Source of the DNA: Mesostigma viride
Taxonomy: Eukaryota > Streptophyta > Mesostigmatophyceae > Mesostigmatales > Mesostigmataceae
Assembly: GCA_009746045.1 (NCBI GenBank)
Contig: RPFO01000080.1
Span: 11,174,290 to 11,238,289, forward strand
Length of the DNA stretch: 64,000 bases
Direction: 5' to 3'
Shown here: one piece after another, positions 39,835 through 51,210 of the stretch
Layout of the letters: the number at the start of each line of letters is the position of its first letter
Position numbering within the stretch: the first letter of the stretch is position 1
The notes under the pieces: generated by a model
Seen by the model: only the letters and a program-made list of their open reading frames with translations
What the model was told of the DNA's origin: nothing
Database searches by the model: none
Program-made: the position numbers and the translations under genes

Positions 39835-41766
39835 ATTGAATTGAATTGAATTGGAACATAACTCCGTTGGGAGTATATGTAGCACATAGCCCAGAGAAGG
39901 GGCATATGGCCTATCATACATTCTAAGCTACTTCCTGCAAGGGTGGGAATGTAAACAACACTTGCTCTAGGTGCACTAAGGCACCTGCACCCTCATGATC
40001 TTCACACTATGCCCAGCTAAGGGGGAGTATGTCATGTGGGGGAAGATCATCATGGCTATACAAGAGCTAGGGCATGGCTTCTCGACAGAGAGCATCTCTC
40101 TGCACTGCGTAGCATGGCTAAATTCTTAGTGCAACATCCATGGGGGTCCCGTTATAGGCAGGGCTTGGCTAAATTCTGTAGACAACATCCATGGGGGCCA
40201 TTATGGGCGCACATGCGCGTGGGCCACATGCTAGGCTAAGCCTGACTAATCTACACTACTGGTATGGATTCCCTAGTCTGAGGTGGCAGGAGGGGGCTGC
40301 CAGGGCTTGTGGTCAACGTGGATGACCGCCCCCCTCCAGTATACCGGCTTCCCCCCTGCGCTGTGCCGGAGCTGAAGGTAGGCCGGCCATAGCTCGCGTC
40401 GCCGCTGTTGCTGGGCCAGGGTCAAGTCGTCGTCCAGCGTGAAGCGAGTCCTCGAGAGCTTCTTGCGGCATTTAAGGAACGACAGCTTGTCCGCCATGTA
40501 CTTAAAGGTGAGGAGCACGGGTGCCGGGCCAGCCTTCCCCCGCGCGCGGGGGAGGCGGACAGCCGACATGTCCAGCTCACCAGTGAGTAGCATGGGGGCA
40601 AGAATGTCGCGCTTAAATGCCTCAAGAAGGGTCGTGGAGGTCTCACCTGCCGGCTGGTCGAAGTGCTTGACGATGACATTGTGGCTGCGCCGGGCGATGT
40701 CGGTTTCCTCGCGAAGGTCGAGGGCTTGTTGCTTGAGTTGTGCCGAGATGGTGGAGGTGGTGGAGGTGGTGTGCTGCTTAAGCAAGTCCGCCCAGGTGGA
40801 GGGAGCATCGCCGGCCGGGCCAGCAGACGCCGGCTGGGCGGCGATGTCCTTCACCGCCTGGGCGGTGAGGCCGGCGGTGTCATGCAAGCTCTCAAGGGCG
40901 TTGGCGGTGGCTTGAAGGCGTTGGTCGAGGTCGAGGAGCTGGGCTTTGATGTCGGCAGTGGAGGCGGAAATTGCAGTGGAGGTGGAGGCGGCAGCGGCGG
41001 AAATGTGAGGAAGTTCAGCAGCCAGCGTGCCACCCATTGCTGCGACGTCAGCAGCAAGGGGGGTCACGTGCTGCTGAAAGGCTTCCGTGAGGATGGAACG
41101 GAGGGTGGGGGCGGAGATGGATGGAGCCCAGATCTCGTCGTCAGAGCGCTCGAGAAGGGAGTTGAGGATGGTGTGCTGGAGCTGGGGGCGGGGGCAGCCA
41201 AGCAGGGCGCTGTGGTGTTGCCAGCGGCTGCCGTTGTTGCCGATGAGGCGACCTTGGTCGTGGAGATGGAGGCACAGGTCGTAAAGCGAGGCGTAGTCCC
41301 CGAAGAAGATGCAGTCCATAGCATCGTAAGGAGACATGTTGTTCCAGTCGTGATCGTCGACCTTGAAAGGGTGGGGCCGAAAGCGCGGTTCCGAGGGGCG
41401 GGACCATCCTGTTTTGTCGGCTGGGCGGGTGCGTTTCGGGTCAGGCGATGCCGATGGCGAGGCATTGAGCCCGGGAGGTTGCTGGGCGACCACCAGTGCA
41501 CGACTAGTGTCACCGCTGCCTGCCGGACCTGATGGCGAAGCGGCAGCCGCAGCTGCCGCATTTTCATGGGCGAGCGCATCCGCCAAACTGCGTTGCGTCA
41601 AAGGACGTTTGCTCGTCATATATTGCGTTTTAGATTCGGAAAATTATATCAGCATGTGCGTCTTAGAAAGACGAAGCGATAGTGATATTCACAGCTGAAT
41701 TTGGGGCTCAAACGTGAAAGTTATGAGCTCCGCCGTCAGCCATGGCTACCTCGTGGCTCGTGGCAG
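39835..41766 (-). mobile_element. Family A element, complete ORF1-only non-LTR retrotransposon
   Basis: The element is bracketed by the 12-bp target duplication GAGTGACACTGA (39823-39834 and 41767-41778), so both ends are defined: 1932 bp in all. Reading 5' to 3' on the minus strand it has a leader of about 150 bases starting CTGCCACGAGCCACGAGG, one 448-codon ORF, a 3' UTR of about 430 bases, the hairpin CTCCCAACGGAG and a (CAATT)n-type tail. It encodes no reverse transcriptase, so it must move in trans. Confidence 0.85.
40273..41619 (-). CDS. L1-type ORF1 protein of family A element (copy 1)
   Basis: 448 residues, intact. The N-terminus is basic and then Ala-rich (MTSKRPLTQRSLADALAHEN). Residues about 60-140 form a compact region (HPFKVDDHDWNNMSPYDAMD). 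Residues about 200-310 are heptad-like and Ala/Gln/Leu-rich, a probable coiled coil (LLDLDQRLQATANALESLHD). Residues about 312-395 look like the RRM of L1 ORF1p (NVIVKHFDQPAG, then VRLPRARGKAGPAPVLLTFK). The C-terminal part (FTLDDDLTLAQQQRRRELWP) resembles the CTD of that family. L1 ORF1p coats element RNA as a chaperone; the same role is inferred here. Closely similar copies lie at 52058 and 54104, differing at a few per cent of residues. Confidence 0.8.
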   Translation of the reverse strand: MTSKRPLTQRSLADALAHENAAAAAAASPSGPAGSGDTSRALVVAQQPPGLNASPSASPDPKRTRPADKTGWSRPSEPRFRPHPFKVDDHDWNNMSPYDAMDCIFFGDYASLYDLCLHLHDQGRLIGNNGSRWQHHSALLGCPRPQLQHTILNSLLERSDDEIWAPSISAPTLRSILTEAFQQHVTPLAADVAAMGGTLAAELPHISAAAASTSTAISASTADIKAQLLDLDQRLQATANALESLHDTAGLTAQAVKDIAAQPASAGPAGDAPSTWADLLKQHTTSTTSTISAQLKQQALDLREETDIARRSHNVIVKHFDQPAGETSTTLLEAFKRDILAPMLLTGELDMSAVRLPRARGKAGPAPVLLTFKYMADKLSFLKCRKKLSRTRFTLDDDLTLAQQQRRRELWPAYLQLRHSAGGKPVYWRGAVIHVDHKPWQPPPATSD

Positions 41767-41915
41767 GAGTGACACTGAGGTCCCCCACAACAATGTAACA
41801 CCGCCTTCCTCCCCAACCCATGCGCTGACCCACCCGACCATCCACCTTGAGTCCCCCTAACCAACCTATGTGACTACCACCCTTCGGTATTACCTACACC
41901 ACCTTCCACACCAAC

Positions 41916-42593
41916 ATAGCAAACCCTAGTACCAGGGCGAGTGATTTATCTAGTACCAAATCCGAAAGGCTTGCATCACTCCCCGGACAGGAGAACTTTT
42001 GCGGATGACTGTAGGTGTAAGTTGGCGATGCCATGGTAACCGGAGACGTCCGTCCTATAGTCAGCAAAATTGGTGCGAGAGGTCCCCAGTTCGATTCCGG
42101 TCGGATTCATTTGCAGATCGCGTTTTCCGCGTTTTCCGCGGCCCGGCACTGAACGCAAAGGTTTTCACCTTTGCGGAGTGCCTGATCAGAATATACGCTT
42201 GGCTGATTTCGATAGTACCGGCTACGCCCCCTTCTCAAGAAGGTTTCAGCCGTGTTCAGCCCGTCTCACGGTGCGAGACTGAACAAGTCTCGCGTGCAGA
42301 CACGTGTGTAGTACTCCTACACACAGATCTCGAGTGATTTATCTAGTACCAAATCCGAAAGGCTTGCATCACTCCCCGGACAGGAGAACTTTTGCGGATG
42401 ACTGTAGGTGTAAGTTGGCGATGCCATGGTAACCGGAGACGTCCGTCCTATAGTCAGCAAAATTGGTGCGAGAGGTCCCCAGTTCGATTCCGGTCGGATT
42501 CATTTGCAGATCGCGTTTTCCGCGTTTTCCGCGGCCCGGCACTGAACGCAAAGGTTTTCACCTTTGCGGAGTGCCTGATCAGAATAGCAAACC
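41916..42593 (+). mobile_element. SINE-like dimer with 10-bp target duplication
   Basis: ATAGCAAACC at 41916-41925 and 42584-42593 brackets an insert made of a 393-bp unit followed by a second copy of its first 256 bases (41938-42193 = 42331-42586, apparently identical). Each 256-base part contains TAGTCAGCAAAATTGGTGCG and AGTTCGATTCCGG, the latter matching the tRNA/SINE B box (GGTTCGANTCC) at all but one base. The single-copy 137-base middle has small hairpins (GTCTCACGGTGCGAGAC; GTGTGTAGTACTCCTACACA). There are no TG...CA ends, so an LTR element is unlikely. Confidence 0.6.
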
Positions 42594-44165
42594 ACCTCCT
42601 AAACCACCCTATTGCCCCACAACGAGGTTCCCCTCTACCACTGCACCCCGCCCACCCTACTATCCGGCCCCCGCTGCCTCAACATACCATGGCTCCACCC
42701 CGCTACCCACATGAATCATAACCAACGCCGCCCACCCCGGCCTCCGGGGCAACTGGAACCACTTGTCCACTCAACCATACCTGACACTGCTGCACCGATC
42801 ACCGACCAGCCCGCCTACGTACCATAGGCAAGCCACCAACGCAACCCAAGCATCCCCACCCGTCACACGAACCTGTGCCCTACGCACGAGCTACCCACAT
42901 TGACAGTTGCGTCCCACAACTACTACACAATCAACCCCTAATATGCAATGTCCCCCATGACACCCGCCCGGCCAAACACACACACTACAATACCTAGCTC
43001 GGACCACGAGTACCCACCCACTTCACCTCCCGCAACGGTATCAGGTCCACGGTGTAGGCCACCCACGTACGAGCCCAGTCCCCCACCGGCATGTCCACAG
43101 CGACACCCCTGCGACCTCACCCCGCCCATCGAGTGCACACCGACCACTCCACAGCTGGGACTCCCCACGACCCACGTACCCCCCCACCCCACCGACCCCC
43201 CACCCCCCGCATACTATGCAGACGGAAGCATGGCGGGCGAGCTAGCGTGCTGACACGGATATCTGAAAGGGGGCCGCCACCACAACCCGACCCGTGGGCA
43301 CCATCCTGAGTTCAACTACCTGCGCCTGCCGTCGCAGATCAATCTTCGAGGAAGCTGTTGTATGAGTTGTATCACCACTGGTGTACTCCCGATGATGACG
43401 CAACCGTCCATGATGCTCCACTGAGTACCTTGTTGTCGTCTCCCACAATCTGGCTCTCGACTGCTCGGCGGAACATCGTTTGCTAGGAATCACGTCCGTA
43501 CCACGTTGTTGTACCAACGCGGGTGTATCCAATGATGCAACCGTACATGTCCCCGCTGAGTATCTTTGGTTCTTGTCTGTTTGTGATGGCATGCTGTTCA
43601 GTGTCATGGCCCTCCGCCTAGTTTCCAAATCTCTGCTGCCCATGTGCAGCGTGGGCAACAACAACAACAACGTCAACAACAACAACTGGTTCGGCATGCC
43701 TTTGGGTACCGGTACCCGGGTAACCGGCGGTAACCGGTACCGGTACCGATCGCCGGGCCCGCCGGGTAACCAAGTACCGATCGCCTGGCCCGGTAACCTA
43801 TACCGGTACTGGTAGCCGGCCGAGGTCAAGTACCGGTTCCGGTACCGATCATGGGCTAACTGAAACCGGTAACCGCCGACCCAACCATCCAACATGCCGC
43901 CCGCCACTCAGTAGGGTTGGCAAAATCACTATATGTATAAAACTACTCATTTAGTATATAGAGTATTTACTGGTGTATATCGGGGCCAAAATACCATGAC
44001 TACTATTATATGACACGTGTCACCATGTCACTCACCTCGATCGCCTGTCACCGGCCATCTCGCGGCCACTCGGCCACTAGCGCCCTGCGCCTGGCGCGGT
44101 GGCGCCTGGTGTTTTGGCGCAGCGCTTACTACATACTGTATTAATGTATAACTACTGGACTGGGC
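42594..44165. other. Region without a recognised gene
   Basis: C- and CCAC-rich sequence to about 43250 with a Pro/Thr-rich frame of 101 codons (42948-43253) that shows no family. It is followed by the GGTACC-rich palindromic patch at 43700-43870 and A/T-rich sequence. Confidence 0.55.
43700..43865. repeat. GGTACCGG / GGTAACCGG palindrome cluster
   Basis: More than a dozen degenerate copies of the self-complementary words GGTACC, CCGGTACCGG and GGTAACC within 165 bases, able to pair with one another in many ways. Function unknown. Confidence 0.8.
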
Positions 44166-44177
44166 TGGTATATATAT

Positions 44178-44859
44178 TTTAAATATATAATTACTTACAG
44201 CAGAGTGAAATCACTCAAACCAAAGCAAACGCCCAGCTATAAACCTATATACAGAGCCATGTCAAAGCTCTATACTACGATAAGACCAATGGAAACTCCT
44301 AACGGGAGGAACCTAATAGCCCTGCTGCACCGCAAAATCAGCCCGCGTACGGCGGAGCATGATGTCAGCCATGGCCTGAGTCAGCGCCACCGACAAGCGC
44401 TGACGCCAATAATATGACGTCCAGGTCCGCGCCGACCATGGGGCCCGCTGGCCCTCCATGAGGTCCAGCCGGTCCTCCCGGAGCCGGCAACACTCCTTGA
44501 AGAAGGCGGAGGTCAGGGGCCCCATGGCCCCAAACTCCTCCAGGACAAAGGGCACCACACGATAGTGCCCGACGGCGCCGTAGGCCAGGAGCTTAGCCTG
44601 CTCCGCCCGGTCCGCCGTGTCATAACTGAACCTGCCGTGAGGGAGGCCCCAGCCACGTGGCTAAGAGCCAAGGGCCGCGCCACCGAAACGTCAATAAGCA
44701 GATGCCGGCCACCCCCCTCAAAGTCCAGCACCACGATGTCAGGCCTGTGGTTCAGTGGCCGGGGGGAATACAAGGCAGCGCCATCCGCATCCTCGGACCG
44801 GATGTTCGCGTGGGGGAAAACCGACCGAACCATGGCGAGCACCACCGTCAGGAGGACAG
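44178..44859 (-). mobile_element. Family C non-LTR element with restriction-like endonuclease domain, 5'-truncated
   Basis: GGTATATATAT (44167-44177 and 44859-44869) forms the target duplication. On the minus strand it encodes the end of an ORF: RSVFPHANIRSEDADG, NHRPDIVVLDFEG...HLLIDVSVARPL (an R-P-D...D pattern of the PD-(D/E)XK fold), then VPFVLEEFGAMGPLTSAFFK, WRQRLSVALTQAMADIMLRR and a stop. One frameshift splits it (about 44610). The 3' UTR ends in CTGTAAGTAATTATA. A fuller copy is at 55469-56497. Confidence 0.7.
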
Positions 44860-44976
44860 GTATATATATACTGGGGTCGTTGGGACCTCATCATGATATA
44901 GTGTATTTGACCAACCCTGTGGGGCGGCCCGGCCGGCCGGGCGGCCGAGATCCCGAAATTTCTGGGTCAGACCCGG

Positions 44977-45317
44977 CCCCTTCTGAGAACACCGACTCCT
45001 ACCGACTAACGACAACCGACTCCGACTAATTTAGTCGGACCAATAGTCCGACTTGAGCCGAAAAACCGGCGGGCATGACGGATTGCCCCTTCTGAGAAAA
45101 GCCCCGCCCTGGCCCCTCCTTGGCCCGAGGCACACCCCGACTGAGCTGGTCGGACTCCGACTAACCTACAGTAGCCTGTAGCCCGACTATTTTCCGGTTT
45201 TCGCGAAAATAGCCGGGGTAGATTCAGGTAGTCGGAGTCCGACTAATTTCCCCAAAACGCGCCGCGCCAGCAATTTAGTCCATGTTTTTTAGTCGGAGTC
45301 GGTGTTCTCAGAAAGGG
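44977..45317. mobile_element. MITE-like element with 24-bp inverted ends
   Basis: Terminal inverted repeats CCCCTTCTGAGAACACCGAC (from 44977) and the complement ending GTGTTCTCAGAAAGGG (to 45317) enclose 341 bases rich in sub-terminal palindromes (AGTCGGAGTCCGACTA, TTAGTCGGACCAATAGTCCG). No coding capacity. A target duplication was not recognised, so the boundaries are by inverted repeat only. Confidence 0.6.
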
Positions 45318-45449
45318 TAATAATTAATGGTGAGTTATTGTGTATCGTGCAATCGGCACGTGAGGCGTTCCAGGGTATTCCAAGATCCCGTTTCAGGCCG
45401 TTCAAGGAAACGCCTTTTCTAAGATACCGTCCAGATTCAACGTCGAAAT

Positions 45450-45519
45450 CAGTTGAGTTGAGTTGAGTTAATTCCCCCACGTACGAGCCCTCTCGACTCA
45501 ACTCAACTCAACGTACGAG
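45450..45519. mobile_element. Two (ACTCA)n-tailed micro-insertions
   Basis: ACGTACGAG (45479-45487 and 45511-45519) brackets 23 bases ending in ACTCA repeats, as expected of an insertion reduced to its tail. Just upstream, TTGAG repeats (45452-45468) read on the minus strand as GAATTAACTCAACTCAACTC, matching the body of the 33386 insertion. Same family, opposite orientations. Confidence 0.55.
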
Positions 45520-47409
45520 CACGCCTTGCAGATCTCTCCTGCCAGCTGGCGAGTGGCCCGTCTCACAAGGCAGGGTGCCCTTACGGGGACCCATGTTTCT
45601 TTGCCACGGGTGATTTGGAAATCTTTTCCAACGCTCTGTATCTAGTCAGGCCGGGCGAAACCGGACGGATGGCTGCGGTGGATCCGTGGTTTCGAGCGCT
45701 GGTCGTTGCAAAAAAAAACGGAGCTAACGTGCATTCCAAAATGGCCAAGTCATTGCTTCGTCGGTTTCAATGCTGCGGGGAGGAGAAAATCAGCCAGTTG
45801 ATGCGCGAGTGACCAATGAGGCAATGGCCCTAGCGCTTAATTTCAGCGTGTGTATCTGCGTGTGTAACCTACGAGTCGGTTGAATTTCCGCATCAAGATG
45901 GCAGACGGATGTGCAGTCTGGCTAGATAAGCTGCGGCGGCCTGTGATCATCGTGAGGATTTCGCCGCTTAGGTGCGGCTGAAGCTCTGGTGAGAAATTTC
46001 CTATGTCCAAACTCACCGGGGTGCTGGGAGTTTCCAGGTATGCCCGACCTAGTTTTAGGAACGTGGTGTGCGCATTTGGATGTATTCATGTGCTTGTACC
46101 TATCGCAGGGCGTTGCAGCTTGAGTAAGATTTCGGAGGGTGTCAAAACTCCCCCGACATCTAAGCTCGTTAAGCCAGCCATAAGCACATTTACCCTGTTC
46201 TTCGAATAAAACCCATCGCACTCTCTAGCAATGCATTATAATTTAGTGTCGATTGTTGGTCTTGGCTTTATGTCTTCTAGTTTATTCGCTGGTTACTTGT
46301 GCGTGCCTGTGGCATCGAATAGCTTGACCTTGAGGCCGTGTTTAAAAAAGCAATATATTGGAAATTTTGTTCTTCGTCGAAGAGCGGCTCGGCTCAAGGA
46401 ACACTATAGTCTGGATGTCCTTTCAGAAGTCAGGGCCACTGAAGAGCTATTGACATAGAAGATTCCAAACAACTCTAACGCATGCTTGTAAGGTACAGCG
46501 ACAACGCCGGCGTTTTCTTCGTGCTATGCAGGCTATTAGTGTACATATCCTTACCCCACCTTGAGTTTTAGCATTGTCATACTGGAAGCATTAATTATGA
46601 TAAGCATTTCAAAAGAAAGGCTTTCTTTTGACGCACGCCGGTATGCATTCATCCGGAATGAATATGTTAGTGAGGAAGAAATACTTTGCAATGACACACG
46701 CTTTTGGTGAAAGCTTGTCCAACGGTTGGATAGGCATGCCTTTATTTCTGTGGTTGCTTGGTACTGATCATATGCTTGCTGCCCCACCCCTCCCTCCTGT
46801 GTTCGACCTTTTGTGCTTCATGGTTGCAGAATTTCCGCTTCCATGCCATTTCTCTCGTCAAGATGGGTTGCGCGGCCCCAGGCCTGGGTCAGCAGCAAAG
46901 CGTGCTGACTAGGAATTGCCTTCTGAAGCGGCACTCGCGAGGTTGACGATTCTTGAGGCCAGTTACGTGTCTTGCTGGCCAATGGCGGTCCAAGGCTGCA
47001 TCTGGTTGCGTAATGCTGGGTCTTTGCGCCGCTGAGGGCACCAGTTGGCGTTCGCGAAACCACAGAAACATTATTGCGGACGGTGGCCTTTCGACATCAG
47101 CAAGGGGAGGATGAGGCATCGAGGAAGGTAGCAGCCAACCATTTGAGACCGCAAGGGAGGCTGTTTGTTGGCTCACGTCGCTCGTTTGTGAGAATGTCCG
47201 CGCGTTGACCTCTTGCTGCTTCTGCACTAGGGTGCTGCGTGAAAGCATCACTCTGCACCACGCGAGCTCGTCGCTGTGAGGCAGCGAGGGCAACCGAGCA
47301 AATCGCGCGCAACTGATGCCGGCGGTAGCCACGTATCTGGGCCCTCTGTAGATCAAACACAAGCTACAGATCCGCACAAGTGATAGGAGATCAAGGCACC
47401 ACCTTGGGA
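45520..47409. other. Region without a recognised gene
   Basis: About 1.9 kb upstream of gene D. It must contain the gene D promoter, which was not identified. Short frames show no family signatures. Confidence 0.55.
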
Positions 47410-49449
47410 ATGCCGTGGCGGTACCTGTCCAACTATGGCCCGTCGCTGCAGGCGCTCGTCTCGATGCGCGGCGTGGGCGCGCTCATCATGGCGGAGATCC
47501 CGGTGGCCGAACGTGTGCGGCTGCGCGCGCTGTGCCGGTCGTTTCGGTCGTCCGTCGATGAGTCGTTTGAGCTCCTGTCGTCGATTTCGGGGGATGACGT
47601 CGAGGACCTGTCTGGTGATGTCACCGTGACCCTCCTGTGGCTGCTGGCAAAGTGCCCCAACTTGAAGTCCTTCAGCGCGCGGCCGGGGCAGAGCCTCCCA
47701 TGGCACCTGAGCTCCGAAGGCAGCGGCTGGCGCTGCGCGGCGACAATGAACGACGTGCTCACGCAGGTGAGGAAGGCGGGACGGAGGGGCAGTTTGGAGG
47801 GGAGTGTGGAGGGGAATGGTTTGAGCTGGAGTGAGACAGGAATGGGCGATGGGATGGAGGGGGGATGGATTTGGCCGTGGTTGCGGAAATGAATGTGGAG
47901 ACTACGGCAAGGAGGTCTGGTCTGAAATGCAAGGGGTGACTGCAGTAGAATCCTGACTGGATAGGGAAAGGATCATGGATTTACAGGTTGAAAGCAGATC
48001 TGGATTATTAGTGGGATTATCTGGAAGGGGGTCTTAACACCAATGCAAAGGGAATCACAATGCAGGTGCATGTGGAAATCAGATGCAGACAAGGAGCAGA
48101 AACGGAAATAGTGGTGTGTGAGGACAGTATTTGAGTTGACTGCGATGGCGTTGGAAAATGGTATGGGTTGGTGGCCCAACCATCTTCTGCTTGTTCTGTC
48201 TTTCCGCTGCTGGCTGTATCCCTGGTTCCCCCCCCCCTGGCTTCCTGCCCACGCACAGGTGGGCTCCAAGTGCAAAGAGCTGACCTTGCTCGACGTCGAG
48301 AAGTGCCTCAAGGTGAACGACGACGGCATCAAGGCGGTCGCGCTCAACTGCCGCCAGCTGGCGAGCCTGAACATCGCCGACTGCGGGAACGTTACGGACG
48401 AGGGCATCCAGGCGGTCGCCCAGCACTGCCCGCTCCTGCACACGCTGAACGCGTCCGAGTGCGAGCTGCTCACCGACGCCAGCATAAAGTGCCTTGCCGA
48501 GAGGTGCCCGGGCCTCAAGAACCTTGATGTGGCTGGGTGCAAGGGCATCACAGATGCCAGCGTCGTCGCGCTGGGGAAGAACTGCTCCGGCCTCCAGCAG
48601 CTGCGCATGACCGTGTGCAAGCGCGTGACCGACTACGGCATCACCCTGGTCGTGCAGCGCTGCGGCGGGTCCCTGCTCCACCTGGACGTCGGCGCGTGCG
48701 ACAGCGTGACGGACGCAGGGATAAAGGCGGTCGGGCAGCACTGCGCGCAGCTCCAGAGTCTTGTCGTGTGGGGATGCGACGGCGTCACCGACGATAGCAT
48801 CCGAGTGATCGGGCGCGGGTGCACCAAGCTCCAGCACCTGGACGTGACCTACTGCCTGGGCGTGACCGACGCCAGCATACGTGTGCTGGCCGAGAACTGC
48901 CACGGAATGCTGGATCTGCGTGCGACCGGGTGCCAGGACGTGGCGGACGATGGCATTAAAGCGATTGCCGCCCACTGCCCAGTGCTCCAGCGCCTGGGGC
49001 TCGAGGGCTGCCATCAGGTGACGGACGAGAGCATTGTGGCGGTATCGGCAAAGTGCCCCCAGCTGCAGCGGCTCAACCTGTCCGACTGCCCCCGCGTGAC
49101 CGACGCTAGCATCACGCAGCTGGTCAAGCAGTGCGGCCGGCTCCAGAAGGTCTGGCTGCGCAAGTGCGGCGGGGTGACGGACGCCAGCATGCTCGCGGTC
49201 GCGGAGCACTGCGGGTCGCTGGAATGGCTCGACGTGAGCGGCTGTGAGGGGGTCACCATGGGCAGCCTGCGGCACGTGGCTGAGCGATGCGGCCAGCTGC
49301 ACTACCTCAGCGTCGCGGGCTGCACCGACATCGCGGCCGATGAGCTGGAGGCGCTAGCGCCGGAGGCGTGCCGGGTGCACTGGGCGCCGCCGCAGGACCA
49401 GGAATTACACCACTTGGCGTTGCTGGAGGGTGAGGGACCAGAGCGATGA
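47410..49449 (+). CDS. Gene D: F-box-like/LRR protein, two exons, 515 aa
   Basis: Exon 1 is 47410-47766 and exon 2 is 48259-49449; the intron (ACGCAG/GTGAGG ... GCACAG/GTGGGC) is phase 0 at the same Q/V junction as in gene A. The ATG at 47410 opens MPWRYLSNYGPSLQALVS. The conserved segment follows at residues about 20-60 (GVGALIMAEIPVAERVRLRA, LCRSFRSSVDESFELLSSIS). Unlike A and C there is no long insert: GDDVEDLSGDVTVTLLWLLA leads straight to KCPNLKSF. Exon 2 is almost entirely cysteine-type LRRs, about fourteen of 25-26 residues (CGNVTDEGIQAVAQHCPLL, CKGITDASVVALGKNCSGL), ending RVHWAPPQDQELHHLAL. As the shortest intact member it may show the ancestral layout. The role (ubiquitin-ligase substrate receptor, or AMN1-like) is inferred. 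Confidence 0.88.
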
Positions 49450-50842
49450 ACCAGACTTCCTGTGATGAGTAATAGGGTTGCCTTGCGAAGCTGCAGGTTT
49501 ATTTTGGGGGCAAAATGACCCCCAAATCCCCTGGGTATCACCCCTGGGCTTTGCGAGGGCGACCCCTTCTCAGGGCTTTGGATGGCCCAGGCATAATCAC
49601 AAGGGCGACTTCTCTGATCCAGTTCTAGCCGAGTGTGGACCTGCTGGAAAGCTGCTGGGGGTGGTGGATCACGACCGGTTGCTGGGGGTGCAACCCCAAA
49701 CAGGGTCCCTTTTTTTGTTCCCTGTGTGGCCCACCCCTCTTCTTGGGAGTGTTAGTGGCGGAGGTGCGCGGGGCTTGTGCAGCTAGTTGTGTGCTGATGG
49801 CAAGGGATGCATTCGGTTGTTGCACACACACGCGTCTCATGAGCAGGGGGGGTTGCAGGGGCCGGCTTCATGGGGCGTTCTATCGACAGCAGGCTGCTGC
49901 AGCAGGGGGGCCCGGCACGCTTGCCGTGGCCGGCTACGTGGGGCAGGCTGCCAAAGGTGGTATTTACAGGGTCCGGACTTAGATAGTATCAAGACTGACA
50001 AGGATTATGTATGGCGGTGCAGTATACATGCACGCCAGAGGGTGTAGGAAATGGGGCCAGCGGGGCTGGTGCGGATGTCGCAAACAGCCTGGTTTGCCAT
50101 AGCCTAACCTGCAAGATGGTTTACCTAACATCTATCGCGCCAGGGTTCCCTTCTAACGCTGGATGGCGTGCTGAGACAGACCACCACTGGCATTGCTGTG
50201 GTTTGTGTGGGCTTTCCCGGGCTGTTGCCCTTGCTGGCAGCCATTTGTGGATTCGTGGGTTCATGACCTGGCGAAACAGCCTGAGCTCCCGTCGGTTTTT
50301 ATCCCAGGGTATGGGCGGGGGGAGAAGGGTTGGCCCAGGCAACCCTGTGGTGGTTGCCATGTTTTCCCTTTTTGTTTTTTTTTTTTCCTTCTCGTTTCCC
50401 GTTTCAACTCGTGCCGGTTAGTGTGGCTGTGTTTGTAGGTCTTGAGTGTAGTATGTATTGTTGGGTGGTACCACCCTCGACGATGTACTCCTTCAAGTGT
50501 CCAGCAGAAGTGCGGGTTAAATGTGGTACAAGTTGTGCTTGGTCCGCCGAGTGGGAAGGCACGTCGATTCCCTGCACCGGGTTATCAACGTCGATTTGGG
50601 GGAGGTGCCACCTAATATCTGTCTAGTGATCAGCTAGATTCTATGCGAGAGTGTTTTATCTATTAATTTTACTATGTTTTGACAGGTGAGGGGACCGATT
50701 TCTCAGCTCATTCAATCAGTTAACCCGTGTTTTTTTACAACGCGATACATCGCATCGTAGGGTTAGAACGCGATGTATCGCGTTGTAATCTGACACGTGG
50801 CAAACCTATGAAACATGCGATTTTTAGTCTGAAACTTTCAAC
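49450..50842. other. Region without a recognised gene
   Basis: Downstream of gene D. It begins with GGGTTGCCTTGCGAAGCTGC, a word also seen near 5697, 20905 and (minus) 21380. An imperfect inverted repeat with CGCGATACATCGCATCGTA and AACGCGATGTATCGCGTTGTA lies at about 50739-50787. No gene seen. Confidence 0.55.
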
Positions 50843-50855
50843 ATAGGTCAGAAAC

Positions 50856-51198
50856 TGGCAGCTAGGCTAGACGGCACAGTTTACAGGATGCTCCGACAGG
50901 TCCTGAACGTAGGGTTTTCCGAGCGCCCGTCATCCGAGTCTTTGTATCAGGGCATGCCTCGTATTTCGGACGAGATTAGACAGCGTAGGATAGCATTTGT
51001 AGGACACCTTGCTCGCACTAGCCAGGTCGACACCGCCCTTGGTCTGGCAGGCCCCCAGCGGCTTGGCCAGCCAGGGCGGCACATTCTGACCTGGCCTGGC
51101 CCCAAGGACATTCGGCCAAAAGGGTAGGGAAACATGTCACGAACTACGTCCAGATGTTGCTGGATGACCTAGTGGTCCCAGCCCAGTTTGAATACCGC
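50856..51198 (+). pseudogene. Family B reverse transcriptase, C-terminal fragment (first part)
   Basis: Encodes LAARLDGTVYRMLRQVLNVG, then IRQRRIAFVGHLARTSQVDT and GRHILTWPGPKD, the post-RT region of family B (compare 58741-59000), followed by a frameshift. The second part of the same copy resumes at 57037 after the nested insertions. Confidence 0.8.
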
Positions 51199-51210
51199 AT
51201 CCACTCTCTC

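Noticed and set aside
40663-41532. 289-codon Gly/Val-rich frame opposite ORF1, repeated in other copies
   Set aside because: Antisense shadow of ORF1 in GC-rich codons; its conservation follows from that of ORF1.
42060-42115. tRNA gene
   Set aside because: A good B box and A-box-like words are present but too close together, with no anticodon arm; better seen as a SINE head or tRNA relic.
41938-42586. LTR retrotransposon (TRIM) with 256-bp LTRs
   Set aside because: No TG...CA ends, no primer-binding site seen, and the 10-bp target duplication is too long for an LTR element.
42948-43253. 101-codon Pro/Thr-rich protein
   Set aside because: Composition follows a C-rich stretch; no homology signal and no supporting context.
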